From assembly GCA_033964015.1 (NCBI GenBank), contig CM066913.1, positions 8,798,953 through 8,862,952 of the forward strand: a stretch of DNA of 64,000 nucleotides, written 5' to 3'. Source of the DNA: Scolanthus callimorphus. Its lineage: Eukaryota; Cnidaria; Anthozoa; Actiniaria; Edwardsiidae. Both the position numbers and the translations under genes were made by a program. Of this stretch, positions 33,030 to 44,113 are shown piece by piece. The stretch's first letter is position 1; the number at the start of each line of letters is the position of its first letter. The notes under the pieces are model-generated. The model made no database searches. It saw nothing but the letters and a program-made list of their open reading frames with translations, and was not told where the DNA came from.

Positions 33030-33657
33030 CCAAGATAGCCCTAATCACAACCAAGGAAGACACTCGTGTCCGGACTCTATAATGGCCTGCCACAGGTTCC
33101 TCTATGGACCCTAAACATCGCACACCATCCCTGATGGCACACGATCCTTGAGGTTCTGTACTAGCGCCCAGTCACCATACACTTCACCATACCAGGCCTG
33201 GGGTGGCCTTTTTACTGGAAGGGGCCACCTTAACTGGTACATTCTGTATATAAATATTTTAAGGGGGTATGTCCCCTTTTAGTTTTATATCTGACAGAAG
33301 GGAGGACATGTATTGTGGAAAGGTCCCTGATGCGAAGATATAATCCGCACATGTTGTACAAAGTGTAAATGAATTTGTGTTAGAAGATGATATATGAAGA
33401 TCAAGACAGATATGAAGATATATTTGAGAGACCGTTTATAAATATATTTATTGATATTTTATTGATTTTATTCGATGGACAAAGTCAAATTTATGTTTTA
33501 CTTTTCTGTTATTTATTAGCTTGGTTTACTTCTCCAAAAATCCATTAGAATGTTTTCTAGCAAAGAAACTCTAATATCGAACCTTCCAAAACGCACAGTT
33601 CCTTGTAAAAAGGATAATTTTTTACATAACGAAGTATAGTGGTACAGCTTTTCTAAT
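33030..33657. other. TTLL7 3' flank
   Basis: This is the probable 3' UTR of TTLL7. AT-rich sequence with several near-consensus poly(A) words (ATATAAATA) runs at 33240-33460. No exact AATAAA lies close to the stop, and no other gene is visible. Confidence 0.45.
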
Positions 33658-33899
33658 TACAGCTAAAATCGTTGCATCGCGACCCGCGTCATGTTTTCAA
33701 AACATCGATTGTCAGATTGTCGCATTGTTAAAGTGCAGTCGCCTGGCTTTCCGTCACGAGGGAAGCCAGGCGAGTGCCGCACTGGTAGAAACAGTACATT
33801 AATCTCATTGGCTCAGACGGTTTGACTGGCAGAACAGCAAAGTCAAAACACAATGCGACATTTCGAAACGTGGGTCATGATGCAACGGTTTTAGCTGTC
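33658..33899. mobile_element. Short palindromic element (MITE), 242 bp
   Basis: The left end TACAGCTAAAATCGTTGCAT, then CGCGACCCGCGTCATG, mirrors the right end CGTGGGTCATGATGCAACGG, TTTTAGCTGT. The centre has its own hairpin, GTCGCCTGGCTTTCC against GGGAAGCCAGGCGAG. A half-copy with the same start (TTACAGCCAAAACTTTTGTA) lies at about 59425-59500. Confidence 0.8.
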
Positions 33900-34763
33900 A
33901 AAGGTGCTGATGGCGTTCGAAGGTGTGCCTGAGGTTCAAGCTGACCATTTAGGCGCGACGTTCACACCTCCAATAGGGGCATGATATAAACTCTCCTATG
34001 GCTTGAATTTGGCTGAAAGCGCATTCGTTGAACATTAAATTACTGATAAGTTTGCCCTAGAAAAACGGAAAGCACTTACCGAAAAACTTCACAAAAAAGT
34101 CTCTATTACTTTCTTTTGTATAGCTCGGACTTTTGCTTCTTGGAGTATGAGAACTTTGCTTAGAAGACACTTCTAAATCTAAAAGTTTTTAACGCCAATC
34201 ACTTTTCACGGAATCTACCGTAACTGATTGATTATAGTTTATAATAATTTCGAATAATTCAACATTTTTCACACACAATCTCCTGTACATCGCCTTAAAA
34301 CAGAAATAAAAATTTGAAGCCAACATTTGTATTCACTGTCGTGATCTATGGTCTAACATCGATATTTTGTCAAATAGGTTCCATCCATTTTAGGGCCGAA
34401 AACTAAATCGACGACCCACAATATGCTGCTTTCCGCCGGGAGATCTAAAATGGGATTCGACGTGACAAAGATAGAGGTTTGACACAGGCCTAAGGGAAGG
34501 TACTACGTAGCAAGACAGCGGCCTAGGGCGAGTCTAGAATCCTCGGAGGACGAGGCCTTGAGGGAGGCAGGGGGCCCGGTCCCTCGAGGGGCGTAGGGAG
34601 GGAGTGGGACCGGTCCCTCGCTCTGCTACTGTCCGCACAAGCACATAGCGTCAAGTTTTCGATGAGGATCCGGCGCGTGAATTACGCTCAGGATCTACGA
34701 GCATGGGGACAAAAGATTGCCGCAGTTGCGCAGCGATAAACATAGTTTCATTAATTGCGCCCA
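33900..34763. other. Gene-free stretch
   Basis: No coding exon is recognisable. 34500-34620 is GC-rich with repeated GGTCCCTCG and GGGAGGGAGTGGGACCGG words. Confidence 0.5.
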
Positions 34764-34961
34764 TTCCCGTAACTAGAGCTCCCCGGCTCGCCACCTCGCG
34801 GGGAGGCTCCGCCGCGTAAGCATGCGCAAGAATTGATACAGGGTCACTGAGGGAAATAGCTTTCTACAAAATCAACCAATGAGCAAAGGCTCTCAAATGG
34901 CTGTCACCAGAGCCTTCCCCGGGAGATGAGGAGCGCCGGGGAGCTCTGCAACGAGAATGGA
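34764..34961. mobile_element. Short inverted-repeat element, about 200 bp
   Basis: CCATTCCCG, GAGCTCCCCGGC and GCGGGGAGGCTC on the left pair with GAGCCTTCCCCGGGAG, GCCGGGGAGCTC and CGAGAATGGA on the right. The right half (GGCTGTCACCAGAGCC … GAGCTCTG) occurs again in diverged form at 24118-24180 inside a TTLL7 intron. Confidence 0.7.
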
Positions 34962-34999
34962 AATGAGCCATGATGATGCTACTTTTTCATATTCGTCTT

Positions 35000-36374
35000 T
35001 TAGAACAATTCTCGCCTGCAGTAGATATGCCTCGATTTTACATCTGCGGTCCAAATCCACTGCGCATGTGCAGGTAGTCCTGGTGCTGATAGCAACCCTG
35101 TGTTTGGATGCGTGCGGTTACCAAACTGCACAGCCTCGGGCCATGACGAGTCATCAAAATCATGCTCCACCCACCCTCCCACAGACGTGTCACTGCACTT
35201 CCAAGAGCTGTCAGTCACTGTTTCGTTGCCTAGTGACGCAATAATGCCCGCCTGCTGGCGTCCGTGGTCTATCCCTTCAAATGCTATGATACGTGGCATA
35301 GCTGATATGTTGTAGTGCATGACGTTATTGCATTGCGTGACACCCTTTCCAAGTCGTTTGCCATCAACGTAGATGAGGATCGCTTGGCTGCACATTATTG
35401 TCATGATGGTATCTTCAAAATAAAGACGTTTTCGTAACGCATTAGCCTTCTCTTCTACCCTATTGAAGAGGGTTTTCTGATGTATCGGGTTTCCCCAGGG
35501 CGGAGCCCGGGCCGCTGCATGAGTACAGTGGAGAATACAAAACTAAGAGCCGACTCAGCCTTATGCACTCCTTCGCCGCTGCTCTTGATACTATTAAACT
35601 TCAGAAAAATATGTAATCGGGAGCCCCGCTTTTAGCCAGTGGCTAAATCTATATATTATGGTTTGTCGCGACTACATTATAATGGTTCATGATACATGCT
35701 TCACGTGCCACGTTGATTGAAATAGGTGTATGCAAAGCCAAAGGGTCATGTCGATATATTGCTTGCACTCTTTTAACTTAGGCGCAGCATTTTAGTTTAG
35801 TCATCAACTCTTCAGTATACCTTTCTCTTTGGTTTTCTTTCCTAATTTCTTGCATTGCTCATGACTCTGAAACAAATAAACCATTTTTTGAACAACATTT
35901 ATCAAAATAAATTGTATCATTGAAATGCAGTTTTCAGCTCAGCAGGTGCCAAATGGCACGCATTTAGACGTAGTTGTCGTGTCATATTTTCACATATAAT
36001 GAGAAACAAAGAAAGGCTGCTACAAAATTAATACTTACCTCGACTTTTCGAATCTGATGAAAAACAAATCCACTGGAGAAAATCAAGCGGCCTTCTCTAG
36101 TTTCGTATTCGCCGTCGAAGCCACAGCAATTGAGCTCACAAATGAAGTTAGAGGAATGTTGATAAAAATTGTAAGAGACGCACGACTGCGGCATTAGTGC
36201 GCAATCTGAGAGACACTGCAGCCAGTCACCGACAGGATAGCTGTACATAGTGCAGCCAACTAAAGCATAATTTCGAAGACTAATTGAGCCAACAGAATGA
36301 TTATGTTCAAACAGAAACAACAACATACAAACTAAAGCTAGAGAGGCTCCAGAAACCGAAAGGTTAGTTTTCAT
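35000..36374 (-). CDS. Secreted protein with PAN/apple-like and second cysteine-containing domain
   Basis: Two minus-strand exons are proposed: 36374-36039 (donor GTAAGT) and about 35449-35000 (stop TAA at 35002-35000). Exon 1 begins MKTNLSVSGASLALVCMLLF, a probable signal peptide, then a domain of about 75 residues with Cys spacing like PAN/apple modules (LVGCTMY, WLQCLSDCALMPQSCVSYNF, CELNCC). Exon 2 encodes about 130 residues: a short charged helix (KANALRKRLYFEDT), then ILIYVDGKRLGKG, IIAFEGID, GWVEHDFDDSSWPEAV and AQWIWTADVKSRHIYCRREL. Proteins of this layout are common in anthozoans and are generally of unknown function; extracellular ligand or sugar binding is inference. The exact exon 2 acceptor is uncertain; an AG before AAGGCTAAT keeps the phase. 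An ATG 24 codons upstream is also open. Confidence 0.6.
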
Positions 36375-38329
36375 GGCGAGATGCAATGCCCCGACAACCA
36401 GGAATGAAATCGCAAAAATGTAAAATAAAATATTCAAGTACGCCAACTGATACCATCATTTTGCACTTTTTTGTCCACTCCCAGGAAACGGTAAAAAATA
36501 TCTGTCATGATGTTTATTTGTATTTGGAAGTGTTCTAGAAACATTACGCATTTATCACAGCCTACTAAAAAGAGCGGATACTTGTGTCAAGATACTTGAA
36601 GTGGAGCTACATATTTTAACTTTTAACTTTTAATCTTAAACTCCCCTTTGAAGAGCCAACGTGTTTTTATCGATACCGGTATGTGATTGTACATTTGAGC
36701 CGTTGTAAGTCTGCTGCAGCGCAAATTCATAAAACACAGGTGATTTTAAAGTCCAGTCTAGATTGACAGGAGAAGGAAAACGGGAGAAAAGATAACTTAT
36801 AAAGTCCGGATGCCATACAAAGAAATTAATGATCACTAAAACAATATCATTTCTGAATAAAAACATATTTTCATGAGACGACATTTGATATAAGAGGGCT
36901 TTCAAAACAATACACGTTCTGGTCGCATCGCATTGAATGCATCTTTTTATTGAAAAGCTATAATTTATTACACTTATATACATTAGTTCATTCTATGGTA
37001 TGAGCAACGAGGATATGACAAGCAACCTTGAGCACCTCGCAACAGAAACCCTCTAATCTAACACGACGTGCGTACTTGAAGTGGGAAACACAACCAAAAC
37101 GTTTTGTTTGCGCAACTTTTGCTCTAAACAAGGGCAAGATGCTCTTTGATTGTATTCACATAACGTTTTTGACAGGATATATGCATTTGTGCGTACTTGA
37201 CAAAATGACCACGCGGCGTCCATGCCAGCACTATCTTTTCGCGGTCGCGCCCGCGGCATGGCCTCATGATGGACTGGATGGCGATTCAGTGGGTTTTCTT
37301 GCTGACTCATCGCGTCCCATAAGCAGAGTATTTAAATTTTACAAATTTCTCTTCCAAGAATAATTTGAAGAGTACCTCAACTTGGGTATCATTGTCTAGC
37401 GCTGCTTGAGCTTGGCACTTCATTTCCCCTTCACCCTCAGACAACCCTTTCACGTCCCCTTGCTATGCTTAACGAGGCCGCGTTCCCACGCGTGGTCTAG
37501 GACTATTCATGGCGGCGCTTAATGTTGGTGACTTGCACAAAGCGTGAAACTTCCACGCATCGGAAATCATTCGTACCTAAAATGAAATGGACGAAATGGG
37601 AAAACTAAAAAGGGCGATTCCATGAATGAGGTTGCTTGCGAGAAAACTTAGGTGCTGGACTGAGAGGGGCTCCTTTTGGCGTTGACACAGCCTGCCCGAG
37701 ACGCCGCAAATGAGACTGGACTAGTAGTTTCTTTAGGAATGCGTCCCCTCTTTCCTATGACTACTGACACTCTTGTACATGGCAGGTGCAGAGAAACCGG
37801 GGCCGCAATAATATGGGTGTTTACTAACATCAACACGTAGCCATTCAGGGGTTTCAATAGAAGGCAGCTACCGGCTAACTCCATTATTACTTCAACATTA
37901 AAGCAATAGAATACATGAATATGCCAATTATATTTACCTCAAAACGCAGGAACACGCCTTTTCTGCTACCAAAATTTCCCGGGAAATTTCCCCCGGTACC
38001 CCCGTAGAAGGCCCAGGCCTTACGGCTTCGTATGGGATCCACAAACCCTGCCGCCTACTTCGAAAGCTTAGCGTGGAACTTCAAAACTTTAAACCCCTGA
38101 GCCATTAAGGAAATATAGCAACCTTTTCCCCGAATGAATATCATCATGGGCAAGTACACTATAGACATGTTTATCTACAGTTGCTTTTCCGTTTTTTTTT
38201 ACAGTTAATTTTTATACATCTCCAGTCATCTAGAGATAAAATAACAGCAGAAATGTTATTTTTTTAGTATGTCTTAATTTTTGCTTCTGTCACCCCTAGA
38301 AGGTCTACTTATTGCATCAGTTATTTAAT
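36375..38329. other. Gene-free stretch
   Basis: I can support no exon here. A 115-codon minus-strand frame at 36983-36636 has no recognisable domain. A short palindrome AAATTTCCCGGGAAATTT lies at about 37971. Confidence 0.5.
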
Positions 38330-41300
38330 TCACAGATTTCTGAAAATTTGACCCACCGGTATAAGTTGATCTTTCTCATTGTCAAGTTCCACTTGTCTTA
38401 GTTCTTCTGGAGTAAGAAGGCCAAGTCGGACATGTTGTACAACATTGCAACCAGTGTCAGCTACAGACTTGCAAGCCACAACCTATAGAAATGGAATAGA
38501 GAAAATATTCATTTTTCCCCTTCTTTTTAGGTAAAGAGGTAAGGCCATCCTTTTAGCAATTGCATCTGAATGCTAGTTGTATAATTACTGCTATACATAA
38601 ACACAATGGGTGCTTGTATTTGGGGAAAAACTTGATGGACTGAAAATTTGCATTGTATGCACAGGCACTTTTTTCAGGCCCAAAGTGACTGGTATGAGTT
38701 TTGGGGAGAGTGTGTAGCACCCTTCCCTTGGTCCTTTGTGCAAATGCTTAAACCTTTGCATGCAACACTTGCCAGAAAAACTTGTTTAATATCCCATCTC
38801 CTGCAGTAAAAAGTGTACAAATCCAGCATTCCAGCAGCAAACAATCAATCCTGTATCTGACTTCCTGTTTTTATGGTTTTCTGAGATATATGTTTGATTG
38901 AAGGATGCAGGCTCAAACATTTAGGATGTTCCATGTGAGGAAAACAAAACAAGACTTACCGCATTAACTGTTGCCCATTCTCGGACAGCAGTTAGCAGAT
39001 CCAGCTCATCAATGTTCAACTTGTCACTTTTAAGGAGAAGTTCCAGAGCCTCCTCAGACAACTCATGAAATCCTTTTGTCCTGAAGACAGCTACTGTGTG
39101 TTGCTCAATGAACTCTGCACATCTTGTCTGCAGCTCATCTTGATTATAAGTGACAGCTATCTGTTGGTGAGACAGGAAAACAAGTAGTGGTAAATGTCAA
39201 AGAAAGAAAAGAAATCAACAGAAAATCTGTGATTATTTTGTGAAATGGCTTTTGGATGGGTGGCACAGATGCACAATATTTCTTGTGAGCTTCAATTTGG
39301 TGTTGGGCTGACAATGAATAATCTGTGACAATGCAAATCAAATATGCAGTGGCTCAAAAAACAATAGGAATTGCAGCATGTGAACCAGCCATAGAAGGCT
39401 TCTTGATTGTCCATGCATTTTACCTGCATTGCTCCACAAGACGACTCAGCTGAAAGTGTCTCTGCAATGTACCTCTCACAAATCTGTAAAAATATATTAT
39501 TTGAAAAAAATGAATGCTGTTTGAGATGGTTGTATGACATTCCCTACTTTCTAGCAGTAATGATCATGTGACCATTTCAGTTATAACAGTGAAAAAAAAC
39601 CTCAAAAAGAAAAATATATCTCACCTTTTGCAATTGCTCTAATCCATATTCCATGGCTGCCCCCATTATGTCCATAACCTGTAATCATTAATTTGTATTT
39701 CCATTGACAAGACATGCAGGACACTGAAAATAGTGACATATCCTAGGTCTTGGATCAAATCATGATTACAAGTGCTACATTGCTTCTGCATAAGGACAGC
39801 AAAATATATTTTATTTGATGCCTATTTTCTGATTTGAAATTGACCATAAATTCATTCATAACTGCAAAGAAGGCTTTTTGTTTCCTTCTTTTTCTATTAC
39901 TGACTGATGTTTATTAAATAAATGCCAAGATCATCATGTTTGATCCAGGCTAAAGACAAAACATCTTGTTTTTCAGGGCCCGTGGTTTGATGCGCTGGTG
40001 CGGAAATGCATAATTTGGCTTTCTCCGCATAATGCGCATAATCCGTCAAATCCCGCATAATCGCGCATAATTTCCCAAAATTTTGTGAAAAACATCAAAA
40101 AGATATCATTACTTGGTGAATTTTAAACTTTCTTACCTATTTTTTCTCACAAAAGTCATACATTTCTTCTGAAATCGTCTGTCCAACGTCAAAACAACTC
40201 GATAGAAATGAGAATAACAAGGCGTTCTATGCTAATAGCGTCGCGCTGGGAACTGATATCGAAAAGAAATAAAACGTGCCTAATTGGCCAAATAACTCAT
40301 ATTTCCAGCTGAGCAAGACGTATGGATGTATGCCAATGAGAATGCAGACAAATCCAACTGCCAAACTCCACACAGCTGACAACTGTGAGGTCACATGTTC
40401 CATTTACAGCTGTAAGTAAAGTTACCATAAGACATCCTTTTGCACTTACACTTGTGTTATTGAGAGTACACGTGTTGGTGTAGAGGAACTCCAATATGGA
40501 GTTGAACACCTCACATGATAAATCAGCTAATACCAAGGGGATATCAGGTTCCAGGGTTTTTTGACGTCCTTCTCTCTCTATATTGGAACTCAGCATTGCT
40601 CTGAATACATCACACCTGAAAATGGGGGGGGAGGGGGAAATATAAGCTTTGCTTTGCAGGTTTGTCCCTGAAGGTGATAATCTGAGTTTTGGAAACTCAG
40701 CTGAAGGGTAAAATGGAATCTTAGTCAAATATGAGAATCAGAGAATCTGGAATAGCATTAATGAATCATTCAAATCTCTTAATCAAATTTAAGTTTTCTA
40801 TCTAATCCAATTTTCCAAATTCATGTAAGTCTCTCCCATTTCGCTTTCTCTTTCACATAATGTTTTTTTTTTTGTCCTGGGTTGTCTTTAGGGACTGTTC
40901 GTTAATTACGTCGTAGAGGGGGCTGGTGGTTTTATAGGGGGGGTAAATTTTGCAGAACATTGAAAAATTTGGGGGTAAATTTTTAGAACACGCGAAACTT
41001 TTGGGGGGTGCATTTCAGTGTCATGCAAATTTTCAACAGACCAGGACTGAGATTGAGTGCAATTGCGTGAAACGCAGCACTGTATAAATCCGGAGTGTCC
41101 TAAGCCAACTAAAGCTTTCCTACTAAAGGTTTCTGTTGAACTTCTCCTCTCTTTTCTTGCCAGTTAGAGCTTGTTCTACCGGTACATCCTCTTCAACAAT
41201 CGTACTTAGTTTAGACGCCATTTTGATGCTTACATTGTAGCTTAGTCAATTAGCGCGCAGGGGGAGGGGGGTAAAATTTCAAATAGCCGTTTTTCGAAGG

Positions 41301-42193
41301 GGGTAGAAATTGAAACTTCTTTTTTTGTATGGGGGTAAGTTTTCACAAAACCTACTAGCAGAAAAAAACACCAGCCCCCCCTGCGACGTAATTAACGAAC
41401 AGTCCCTTATTGCATTTATTGTTCTGTGTTTGTCTTTGTGCCTCATCTGACTTTTTCATTTAATCGTACATTAATAGCCCTGCTGCCTAGCTCGTAGCAG
41501 GGAAAATCCCCAACACCCCAGAATTGACTCTGCCATCCAAAAAGAAACCTTGTTATTTAACAACAGGTTTCTGGGAGTCCTGTTGATGAGTCCTGTTGAA
41601 TATTTGCCAGGCTTTTAGGGGTGGACCATTAGAAATTGGGGGAGGGGGGTGGCAATTTTTTTGCGCATGAATTTTTTTTTCAGGGATCAGGTAGTGCAAG
41701 AATTTTTTTCTGAATTTGTATAATGTTTTTTACTAGCTTGGATCCCTGCAAGATTTTTATTTTGGAAGGATTGGCCTTGCTCGAATTTTTTTTTTGGGAA
41801 TTGCCACCCCCCCTCCCCCAATTTCTAATGGTCCACCCCTTAGGGCTTGTAGCTTTGAGGCCATGCAGTTCTTCTTTCTATAATAACTGTCACTTACTTT
41901 TGAAAACAGTATACCTCACCTGGCAGCTAAGATGCATTTGTTCGCATAGACTACTTTTCTGTTGGGTCCAACAATAAATTTTACATCGCTGTTGAGAAAA
42001 TGAACAAAATATAATTAAATAAGACTCTAACAGATTACCCGGGCAGAGGACAACAGCCATAGAAACAGCAGACGAAACCAGTTCAAACCATCGGCAAGAA
42101 CTCATGTTACCTGTATTCCTTCCTATCTATCATTCGTCTCATGTCGTCCGCGAACGACCAGGGACATCCCGGGATAGTTCGGTCTTGTGCCAT
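38330..42193 (-). CDS. BTBD19: BTB/BACK-domain protein BTBD19, complete, 7 exons
   Basis: This is a BTB/POZ plus BACK protein without kelch repeats. Its function is little known, and the fold suggests dimerisation or CUL3 adaptor use. Minus-strand exons are 42193-42111, 41988-41920, 40615-40450, 39678-39625, 39483-39424, 39160-38960 and 38482-38330, in phase throughout and giving 261 residues (human about 291). The BTB domain reads YSDVKFIVGPNRKVVYANKC, ILAARCDVFRAMLSSN, IPLVLADLSCEVFNSILEFL, YTNTCTL and MEYGLEQLQKICERYI. The BACK region reads CAEFIEQHTVAVFRTKGFHE and KSDKLNIDELDLLTAVREWA, and the C-terminal HVRLGLLTPEELRQVELDN matches the family end. Start MAQDRTIPGCPWSF is preceded by a short upstream region. 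Intron 2 (1.3 kb) contains two MITEs. Intron 1 is only 122 bp. Confidence 0.93.
39980..40120. repeat. CGCATAAT-rich repeat in BTBD19 intron 3
   Basis: The words GCATAAT, CCGCATAATG, CGCATAATCC, CCGCATAATC and GCGCATAATTT recur within about 60 bp (40005-40075), inside a segment starting CAGGGCCCGTGG. It is probably a fragment of an interspersed element. Confidence 0.5.
40891..41406. mobile_element. MITE with GGGACTGTTCGTTAATTACG termini and TTA duplication
   Basis: The terminal inverted repeat GGGACTGTTCGTTAATTACG at 40891 mirrors CGTAATTAACGAACAGTCCC ending at 41406. TTA stands directly outside both ends (40888-40890 and 41407-41409), the 3-bp target duplication typical of PIF/Harbinger relatives. 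Subterminal GGGGGTAAATTTT and GGGGGTAAGTTTT words recur. It sits in BTBD19 intron 2. Confidence 0.85.
41618..41839. mobile_element. MITE with GGGGTGGACCATTAGAAATT termini and TTA duplication
   Basis: GGGGTGGACCATTAGAAATT with a G-rich run on the left mirrors AATTTCTAATGGTCCACCCC on the right. TTA flanks both sides. It lies about 210 bp from the previous MITE in the same BTBD19 intron. Confidence 0.85.
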
Positions 42194-42974
42194 AGCAGAG
42201 TATTGGAACTATTTTGGCATTCTCGAATTCTAAACGTTGTTATAAACTCGACTTCACTCGCTTCGCCTAAAAACTGACAGGCATCCCTAGCCTCCTTCGC
42301 TGTTGCTAAGGAACGGTGTGCAAGATTATGTTAAATACCTACTCGTAATAATTCAGAACTAGACGCATAACTGTGTGAACTCAAGCTTCTGTCTATATTT
42401 ATCTTTATAGAATCGAAATGTTAAATCTTGAGAAATCTTAAATTAAATTTAAATGCTTATTCGATTGTAGTTGTCATTAGTTTTCCCGACCAAAATACTT
42501 AGTCGATGCAGGGAGTGTCGGCTTCCCTGGTCGATGTTTCATTAATTCTAAGAAAAAGATGATTTGTGAGCAAGAACTCGCAAACTTGTAAATCGCGAGT
42601 CATTGCATTGGGAAATATTCTAAGGATATTTTCACTGAAAGTGGAACTGCTAATGTGTGCCGATAAAGCGTATAAAACTGAATGGAATACTTGTGACCCA
42701 AAGGTCAAGTTTAATAAAACTATAGTTGCTTTGAGCAATACATTTCTGTTCTAAAATAAAATGCAGCATATTCAAGGAAAGCTAGTTTGTAATTTGCGTA
42801 TCTGTGAAAAAAAAAACTGGGAAAAACCAATAGCTACAGATTTCAGCTACAGTGCTCGGATTAAGCTGCGTGTGCAAGCGCTCCCGTAGAATCGAATTAA
42901 CCTCGAATATAAACGGAAGCCCGAGTAAAAAAAGGAACAAGAATAACAAGAATAGGGTGGAAAAAGTGCGATGC
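42194..42974. other. Gene-free stretch upstream of BTBD19
   Basis: This is probably the BTBD19 promoter and intergenic DNA. The short open frames on both strands near 42500-42750 look like chance, with no domain. Confidence 0.45.
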
Positions 42975-43095
42975 GCGAAGGCTTCTGGGAAGAGAAATGA
43001 GGGCGCACAAGGAATTGTGGGAAGAGCGCCGTCATTTCTCCTTCCCACAATTCCCTGCGCGCCCTCACTTCTCCTCCCAGAAGCCTTCGCGCCTT
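42975..43095. repeat. Near-perfect palindrome, about 120 bp
   Basis: GCGAAGGCTTCTGGGAAGAG, AAATGAGGGCGC and GGAATTGTGGGAAG on the left are mirrored by CTTCCCACAATTCC, GCGCGCCCTCACTTCTCC and TCCCAGAAGCCTTCGC on the right, with a loop of about 15 bp around 43030. It would fold into one long hairpin. Confidence 0.85.
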
Positions 43096-43238
43096 CTTGC
43101 TCTTTTTCTGAATTATTTTAGCGACTGGGTTACGAGTCTGGTTTAGCTGACTCCCGCTCTAGCGCCTTGGGTCCAAATATTCCGCTCTTATAGAAATTCT
43201 GTCATTTTAAAGTGATTTCACAGTGAAAGGACATTTTT

Positions 43239-43425
43239 CGCATCAACTTTCTATGACTTTATCGGCGCAATAGAAAACGCGTGATCATATCACTATCATG
43301 GCGTGATGTTGGAAGAGACACGAACGTTGTTAAATCACGAGCCGCAGGAGAGTGATTTTAAAACGTTTCGAGTGTCTCTCCCAATATCACAAGTGCTCTA
43401 TTTGCCGATAAAGTCATAGAAGGTT
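43239..43425. repeat. Imperfect palindromic element
   Basis: CAACTTTCTATGACTTTATC, GGCGCAATAGA on the left pairs with TCTATTTGCC, GATAAAGTCATAGAAGGTTG on the right. Inside, GGCGTGATGTTGGAAGAGAC pairs with GTCTCTCCCAATATCAC. It is MITE-like and has no coding content. Confidence 0.7.
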
Positions 43426-43514
43426 GTGCTGTAATGCTTTTATGATATAGTGAATAGTGGTAGATATACACCAGACCGAGACGCGAAACGTCGAGGTATA
43501 TATCCACCGCTAGG

Positions 43515-43547
<33 letters not shown>

Positions 43548-43607
43548 AAACCAAATCAGTAGAAAATACGGTGGATACGCAGTATCGCGTGCGAAACGAG
43601 CCGTCAT

Positions 43608-43981
43608 TACAGTCAAACCGGATGTTCGTTTCCTCACAACTTTGCAACATTGCTGAACAACATTGCAATATTGATGATCAACTTGCTCGATCAATTTGCA
43701 AATGTGTCGAGTAAGTTGCTAACTAGCGCCGAACAATTTCCTAGAAGAAAATCTAACAAGGTGCTCAGTGTTTTACCATTTGTATGATTTTGCTTTAAAT
43801 AAGCCATATGTTTAATCAAAACTCAGCACCTTTGTGGATTTTCTTCTAGGAAATTGTTCAGCGCTATTAGCAACTTGCTTGACACATTTGCAAATTGATC
43901 AAGCAAGTTGATAATCAATATTGCAATGTTGTTCAGCAATGTTGCAAAGTTGTGAGGAAATGAACATCCGGTTTGACTGTA
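43608..43981. mobile_element. Mariner-like MITE with long inverted arms
   Basis: The ends are TACAGTCAAACCGGATGTTC and GAACATCCGGTTTGACTGTA, consistent with insertion at TA. The arms, about 150 bp each, continue through TTTCCTCACAACTTTGCAAC, GCTGAACAACATTGCAATAT and CAACTTGCTCGATCAATTTG, with a small AT-rich loop near 43790. There is no transposase. Confidence 0.85.
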
Positions 43982-43998
43982 ATAGTAAATAGTTAAGC

Positions 43999-44113
43999 AT
44001 TATCCTGTGAGATTGCGCAGAATATCGTCTGATACTTAGCCGATGAGGGACGCAGTCCCGAGTTGGCTTAATCAGACGATATTCTGCAAAAGTCGACTGA
44101 GCAGGACAATGGT
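43999..44113. repeat. Hairpin element around GGGACGCAGTCCC
   Basis: ATTATCCTG and GCAGAATATCGTCTGAT on the left mirror ATCAGACGATATTCTGC and CAGGACAAT on the right. The tip is GGGACGCAGTCCC. The copy is compact and looks well preserved. Confidence 0.75.

Noticed and set aside
36636..36983. 115-codon minus-strand frame
   Set aside because: No signal, domain or conserved motif is seen. It is AT-rich and not linked by phase to the neighbouring secreted gene.
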